Positions 6,461 through 9,988 of a stretch of DNA of 9,988 bases are shown here, in pieces. Source of the stretch: Bacteroidota bacterium (GTDB lineage Bacteria > Bacteroidota > Bacteroidia > Flavobacteriales > Flavobacteriaceae); NCBI GenBank assembly GCA_023386255.1, contig JAEWKB010000005.1, positions 1 through 9,988 of the forward strand, in the 5' to 3' direction. The notes under the pieces are model-generated. The model made no database searches. It had not been told where the DNA came from and saw only the letters and a list, made by a program, of their open reading frames with translations. Numbering within the stretch: position 1 is the stretch's first letter; each line of letters begins with the position of its first letter. The translations under genes were made by a program, and so were the position numbers.

Positions 6461-8920
6461 TTATTTTTTGAGGAACTTCTGGGTTGCCAGCTTGCCTTCA
6501 ACAGTTTTTATTACTAAAAGGTAAGCGCCTGACGCCAGTGTTTTAACTGAAACTGTGTTGTTGTTTACTGCCGGCCTCAGTACCAGCCTTCCGTTCAGGT
6601 CAAATACCTCGGCTGCCTCTATGCCTGCCATTTTTTCGCCCGGCTGTATCGTAAGGGCGTCTTCGGCAGGGTTAGGAAACACAGTAAAGTTATTGTACTC
6701 AAATCCCTGCGCACCCAGTGTAGAACCTTCTACTACCTGTATTGCAGAGTTAGCTGCGGGGTTCATTATAGTATCAACCACACCCGAAGGCCATTTGATT
6801 ACTACCTTATCAATAGTGGTGGCCTGGCCAAGGCCGAAATGTGCGTTAAGCGTGCTGGCATAGGTAAAGCCTTCACCACTGCGTATATCTCTTATCTGCT
6901 TGCCCCATGTTCCATAAATTTCTACCCTGGCGCCTATACCATTGCTGTTGCTTTGTATACCTTTTAGTTTTACTACAAACCATTTGTTGCCGTTTGGCAC
7001 AGCATACCTTATTGTAGAGCCATTTTGTATATCAAGGAAACCGTCATTGTTGAGATCTCCTATGGCACCAATGCTAAGATTAGTGTAGTTTGTAGCTGAA
7101 AATGTACCGTCACCCTGATTAAACATTATCCTGTTGGCGCTGCTTAGTACATCCTGGTAGCCGTCGTTATCAAAATCGTATGCTACATAATCCCTTGCAG
7201 AAGTGCCTGTTTCCCATCCTGATCCTGCAGTAACATTGGTGTAGGCTTCTTCAACATTATTTGTGGTATCAAGATTATTCCTGAACAGTATAGTTTGTAT
7301 TGATCCGTTCTTGCCTACAAGTATATCCATATCACCATCATTATCCCAGTCGAATACAGCTGATGACCATGAGTCAGGTATTACATTAATGCCTGCCTGT
7401 GCCGAAATGTCGGTATATGTGTTACCGTCATTGCGGTGTATCTCGCACGGAAGCCCCGAACATTTAGAAACAAACATATCCTGGTCGCCATCGTTATCAA
7501 GATCTGACCAGATTGTAGCATAATTTCCTCCCACAGCGCCAAGATTATAAGAACCCGGCGTTACGGTAGACTGGTAATATGTGTAAACGCCGGCACCGTT
7601 GTTTAGGTAGTAGCAGTTTGGTGCAATATCATGGCATGAAAATGCATCAAGGTGGCCATCATTGTTCACATCAATAAAGTTTGTCCTCTGGCAGAAGATG
7701 TTTTGTCCCGGGGTATAATTTGTATAAGCGGTACCTGTTGAATTTGATATCCATAAAGACAAGCCATTGGTTGAACCCAACATCAGGTCGTTATAGCCGT
7801 CTTTGTTTAAATCTCCCGCGGCATTGCTCCATCCGGGCATTCTGCTTGTTCCTGTAATAGGGAAATCGGCCATTGTAAAAGTTCCGTTCGCACCCTGGTA
7901 ATGTACCCTCAGGTTGTTGCTGCTTACACCGGCAATGTCATCAAGCCCGTCATTGTTCATATCAACAACACACATGTTGTAGCTGCTGTTCACCGTAGCA
8001 ATTGTCTGGCTGGTATAGCTTACCGGTATTACAATAACTTCTTCGGTAATCTGAAAATCAAATCCTGCCGTGCTCCATTTGTTATCCCATACAATGTAAT
8101 AGGTTACCCCGGCTTCTACATCAATTGTTTTTTTGGACAGATTTGAAAACGTATTTCCGGAATTACACGTTATTACACCTGAATTATCATCGCCGCTGTA
8201 ACAGATCAGGTTGTTAGAGCATGTGCCTGTATATACGTTAAAATTAGTGTCCTTACAAATGTTTTGTGGCAGGTCTGAGCTAATGGTAACCCTGTAGTTC
8301 TGGGTAGGTGTGTAAGCATACCATTCACCCATTGTTACAGTAGAGCATGGTGTTATAATACTATAGCTGTCTATAGCTGTAACAGTTGTTACCCCGGCTG
8401 TAACAGTTGTTGCGGTTGCACATGGGCTGGGCACATAAGGCATTTCTATTAACTGAAACGTAAACCCGTCATCACGCCACCTGTCGTCCCAGGCAATGTA
8501 ATATGTGGTGCCGGCTATGGCATCAAATGTTATTACCGACAGGTAGCTTTGCCCGCCGGAACATGTTATTACCCCATCATCATCATCACTGGCCAGGCAG
8601 GAAAGGCTGCCGCAGGTGCCGGTGTAAATGCTGAAGTAAGTATCGCCGCATGTGTTCACCGGGAGGTCAGATGTAATGGTTACACTGTAATTTGAGGTGG
8701 GAGTATAAGCAAACCATTCTGCAAGTGATCCTTCGGAACAGCTGGTTACGGCGTTAACTCCGTTAATAACATCTATGGTGTGGGTGCCGGCAGTAATAGT
8801 TTGCGCGGTACTGCAAGAATCCTGGGCATGTGCGCGCCAGGAACCTGATACCAGCAGCAGGAGAAACGCCAGGCTGCAGATATTATAGTTGCATAATTTT
8901 GGTTGGTAGTTGTTTTTCAT
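6461..8920 (-). CDS. T9SS-exported seven-repeat FG-GAP/VCBS propeller protein with ASPIC/UnbV domain
   Basis: This is an 819-residue surface or secreted protein. The signal peptide ends at AHA (about residue 32). Next come two tandem copies of a roughly 125-residue module (34-159 and 165-293), each with six cysteines at matching places (36, 61, 91, 103, 108, 120 and 167, 192, 222, 234, 240, 252). Both contain EW-AYTPT, SDLP, YTGTC, GVITC and TYYI-WD. Seven FG-GAP calcium motifs of the DxNxDGxxD type follow, starting at residues 320, 370, 417, 473, 524, 582 and 622, matching a seven-bladed propeller. An ASPIC/UnbV domain (about 646-732) carries GIGARVEIYG and HFGLG...IKWPSG. A T9SS type A sorting domain (744-819) has VFPNP, VFDLNGR, LASGAYLLVI and a basic end. 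I start it at ATG 8920, where the signal peptide is proper; a GTG at 8962 in frame lies inside the preceding gene. It is 34 bp after the cytochrome gene. Function is probably binding or adhesion, not catalysis; the ligand is unknown. Confidence 0.92.
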   Translation of the reverse strand: MKNNYQPKLCNYNICSLAFLLLLVSGSWRAHAQDSCSTAQTITAGTHTIDVINGVNAVTSCSEGSLAEWFAYTPTSNYSVTITSDLPVNTCGDTYFSIYTGTCGSLSCLASDDDDGVITCSGGQSYLSVITFDAIAGTTYYIAWDDRWRDDGFTFQLIEMPYVPSPCATATTVTAGVTTVTAIDSYSIITPCSTVTMGEWYAYTPTQNYRVTISSDLPQNICKDTNFNVYTGTCSNNLICYSGDDNSGVITCNSGNTFSNLSKKTIDVEAGVTYYIVWDNKWSTAGFDFQITEEVIVIPVSYTSQTIATVNSSYNMCVVDMNNDGLDDIAGVSSNNLRVHYQGANGTFTMADFPITGTSRMPGWSNAAGDLNKDGYNDLMLGSTNGLSLWISNSTGTAYTNYTPGQNIFCQRTNFIDVNNDGHLDAFSCHDIAPNCYYLNNGAGVYTYYQSTVTPGSYNLGAVGGNYATIWSDLDNDGDQDMFVSKCSGLPCEIHRNDGNTYTDISAQAGINVIPDSWSSAVFDWDNDGDMDILVGKNGSIQTILFRNNLDTTNNVEEAYTNVTAGSGWETGTSARDYVAYDFDNDGYQDVLSSANRIMFNQGDGTFSATNYTNLSIGAIGDLNNDGFLDIQNGSTIRYAVPNGNKWFVVKLKGIQSNSNGIGARVEIYGTWGKQIRDIRSGEGFTYASTLNAHFGLGQATTIDKVVIKWPSGVVDTIMNPAANSAIQVVEGSTLGAQGFEYNNFTVFPNPAEDALTIQPGEKMAGIEAAEVFDLNGRLVLRPAVNNNTVSVKTLASGAYLLVIKTVEGKLATQKFLKK
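8376..8411 (-). repeat. Short in-frame direct repeat within the propeller protein gene
   Basis: The 15-bp sequence GCTGTAACAGTTGTT occurs at 8376-8390 and again at 8397-8411, a 21-bp (7-codon) period that keeps frame and encodes TTVTA twice. A 10-bp tandem, CTATAGCTGT twice, abuts it at 8361-8380. It lies at the start of the second cysteine module and probably reflects local slippage within a Thr/Val-rich strand. Confidence 0.6.
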
Positions 8921-8921
8921 T

Positions 8922-8935
8922 CTTAAAGCTTTAAG
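8922..8935. other. 14-bp perfect palindrome directly before the propeller gene start
   Basis: CTTAAAGCTTTAAG is fully self-complementary and ends one base before the ATG at 8920. The 34-bp gap it lies in shows no TAnnTTTG promoter match. It could be a protein site, a translation-start hairpin without a loop, or chance in A/T-rich sequence. Only the symmetry is certain. Confidence 0.35.
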
Positions 8936-8954
8936 GTTTATGTTTAGTTGTTTA

Positions 8955-9988
8955 TTAATCACATTCTTCTACAGAGTTAATCCAGTCTTTCATAACCTGT
9001 AACCCCTCCGTATGCAGCATTGTCCTGCCGTGCAGCGGCATCCTCACGGCTTCATCGGTAGTATTGAGCCTGTAATACAGCATGGATTTATTAATGTTGC
9101 GGGGAGTAATGATTTTATTGAGTGTAGTTGGGAAACCCTGCATATCGGCAGTATTTACACACATTCCCATGGCTGTATTGTTGTTTTTTGTTTCGCTGTA
9201 GGCAAAGCGCATGGGCCTGTACGTACAATGCCTTTCTATTGAATGGCAGTGCGAGCAGTTAATATCTACATAGGACCGGGCCCTGTCGGCTATGGGTTTT
9301 GTAACATCATTATAATCAACGGTTGTGTTTTCGGGTGTCGGGAGGCTGAAGTTGCTTTCAAGGTAGCCTTTTTCTATCCACATGCTCAGCTGATTTTTAA
9401 CTGTAGAGCCGTAGTTGTAATCCCAGTTAAGGTTTTGGGGCTTTATGCCAATAGGTATATAAGTGGTTATAAGCGTACTGCCTTCCAGCCGTGCAGACTT
9501 ATGGCACACCATGCATTGCACATCCGAAGGGATTCTGTATTCAGTGCCCTTTAGCACGCCATTCTCATCTTGCCAGGCTATGTCTACGTAATCGCCTACC
9601 ATATTGTAAAAAGCTTCCGTCTGTTCGTCGTTCCATATGTAATTGGCAAACATCCAGCCGTCTGCCTTACGTATCATCAACCTTGTTTCAAGTATGCGTG
9701 TGCCTCCTTCAAAACCAGGGTTTTGTACATTTTCGTAATAAAAATTTTTTATAAGTACTGCACCCACGGGCAGTTCCAATATTTTATTGTCGCCATTGTA
9801 GGTAGCTTTCGTGCCGTTGGGCATCCATACAAATCTTTTTTTGTGGGCATAGTCAGAAAACAGGGCACTGGCAGGCTCAAAAGGCAATACGCCCTCCGCC
9901 GGCTCAAGGTTTTTTAATTCACCGGTAAAAAATTTATAATCGGAAAGTTTTTGATAAGGGACTTGTGTTAAATCAACATTCACGCCGG
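8955..9988 (-). CDS. Diheme c-type cytochrome, SO2930-like family, N-terminus missing
   Basis: At least 342 residues are visible and the reading frame continues past the right window edge. The GTG at 9983 is therefore probably an internal valine codon, and the signal peptide lies outside. Counting from it, the segments YQKLSDYKFF (10-19), GVLPFEP (31-37), LFSDYAHKKRF (41-51), PVGAVLIKNFYY (72-83), ETRLMIR (99-105) and YIWNDEQTEA (115-124) match what I recall of the SO2930-type diheme cytochromes. Two covalent heme sites are intact: CMVCH (157-161, bases 9501-9515) and CSHCH (243-247, bases 9243-9257). M315 in RMPLHG is a likely axial methionine for the second heme. The protein should be extracytoplasmic, but its electron partners are unknown. 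It is upstream of the propeller gene by 34 bp with no promoter match between, so the two are probably one operon. Confidence 0.88.
   Translation of the reverse strand, partial: GVNVDLTQVPYQKLSDYKFFTGELKNLEPAEGVLPFEPASALFSDYAHKKRFVWMPNGTKATYNGDNKILELPVGAVLIKNFYYENVQNPGFEGGTRILETRLMIRKADGWMFANYIWNDEQTEAFYNMVGDYVDIAWQDENGVLKGTEYRIPSDVQCMVCHKSARLEGSTLITTYIPIGIKPQNLNWDYNYGSTVKNQLSMWIEKGYLESNFSLPTPENTTVDYNDVTKPIADRARSYVDINCSHCHSIERHCTYRPMRFAYSETKNNNTAMGMCVNTADMQGFPTTLNKIITPRNINKSMLYYRLNTTDEAVRMPLHGRTMLHTEGLQVMKDWINSVEECD

Noticed and set aside
8361..8411. Tandem short repeats as a phase-variation tract
   Set aside because: The 21-bp period keeps frame and only two copies exist, so slippage would not switch the gene; the two-copy 10-bp tandem is too short to be a hypermutable tract.
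8921..8962. Propeller protein starting at a GTG at 8962, overlapping the cytochrome gene
   Set aside because: It would put 14 polar residues ahead of a normal signal peptide; the ATG at 8920 gives a proper export signal.
9981..9983. GTG at 9983 as the real start of the cytochrome gene
   Set aside because: The frame continues to the window edge, there is no signal peptide after it although heme attachment requires export, and the family extends further upstream.
1..9988. Defence island, prophage, CRISPR or mobile element
   Set aside because: No nuclease, recombinase, transposase, phage gene, repeat-spacer array or terminal inverted repeats are seen; the genes and their layout look like stable chromosome.

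Overview
The window looks like a chromosomal segment from a member of the Bacteroidota, most likely Flavobacteriaceae. Three things point there: a C-terminal type IX secretion (T9SS) sorting domain, promoters that fit the Bacteroidota consensus TTTG-N19-21-TAnnTTTG, and A/T-rich leaders without Shine-Dalgarno sequences. It shows no tRNA, rRNA, insertion sequence, CRISPR array or sign of recent transfer. Most of it is an ordinary core-genome layout, and I see no wholly new system. The most interesting parts are two palindromic operators placed on predicted promoters, and a cell-surface propeller protein next to a diheme cytochrome.

Region 1 (1-4269, minus strand) is a tripartite drug-efflux operon read in the order TetR-type regulator, TolC-like outer-membrane channel, membrane fusion protein, RND (HAE1-like) inner-membrane pump. 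The pump is cut by the left edge of the window and only its first 383 codons are present. A perfect 16-bp palindrome overlaps the expected transcription start of this operon, so the first gene probably represses the whole operon and itself.

Region 2 (4350-6411) is a divergent pair. On the minus strand a second TetR-type regulator starts at 4949, with a textbook promoter whose -33 box and spacer lie inside a perfect 10-8-10 inverted repeat. On the plus strand is a trans-isoprenyl diphosphate synthase, with residues predicting a short (C15-C20) product. It overlaps by 4 bp a conserved-looking 117-residue protein that I cannot identify. A strong hairpin at 6414-6447 ends this unit and the convergent one.

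Region 3 (6461-9988, minus strand) holds a diheme c-type cytochrome of the SO2930-like family, whose N-terminus lies beyond the right edge. It is followed after 34 bp by an 819-residue secreted protein. That protein has a signal peptide, two tandem copies of a six-cysteine module, seven FG-GAP/VCBS calcium motifs, an ASPIC/UnbV domain and a T9SS sorting tail. The spacing, and the lack of a promoter match in the gap, suggest co-transcription and a shared role in the cell envelope or at the surface.
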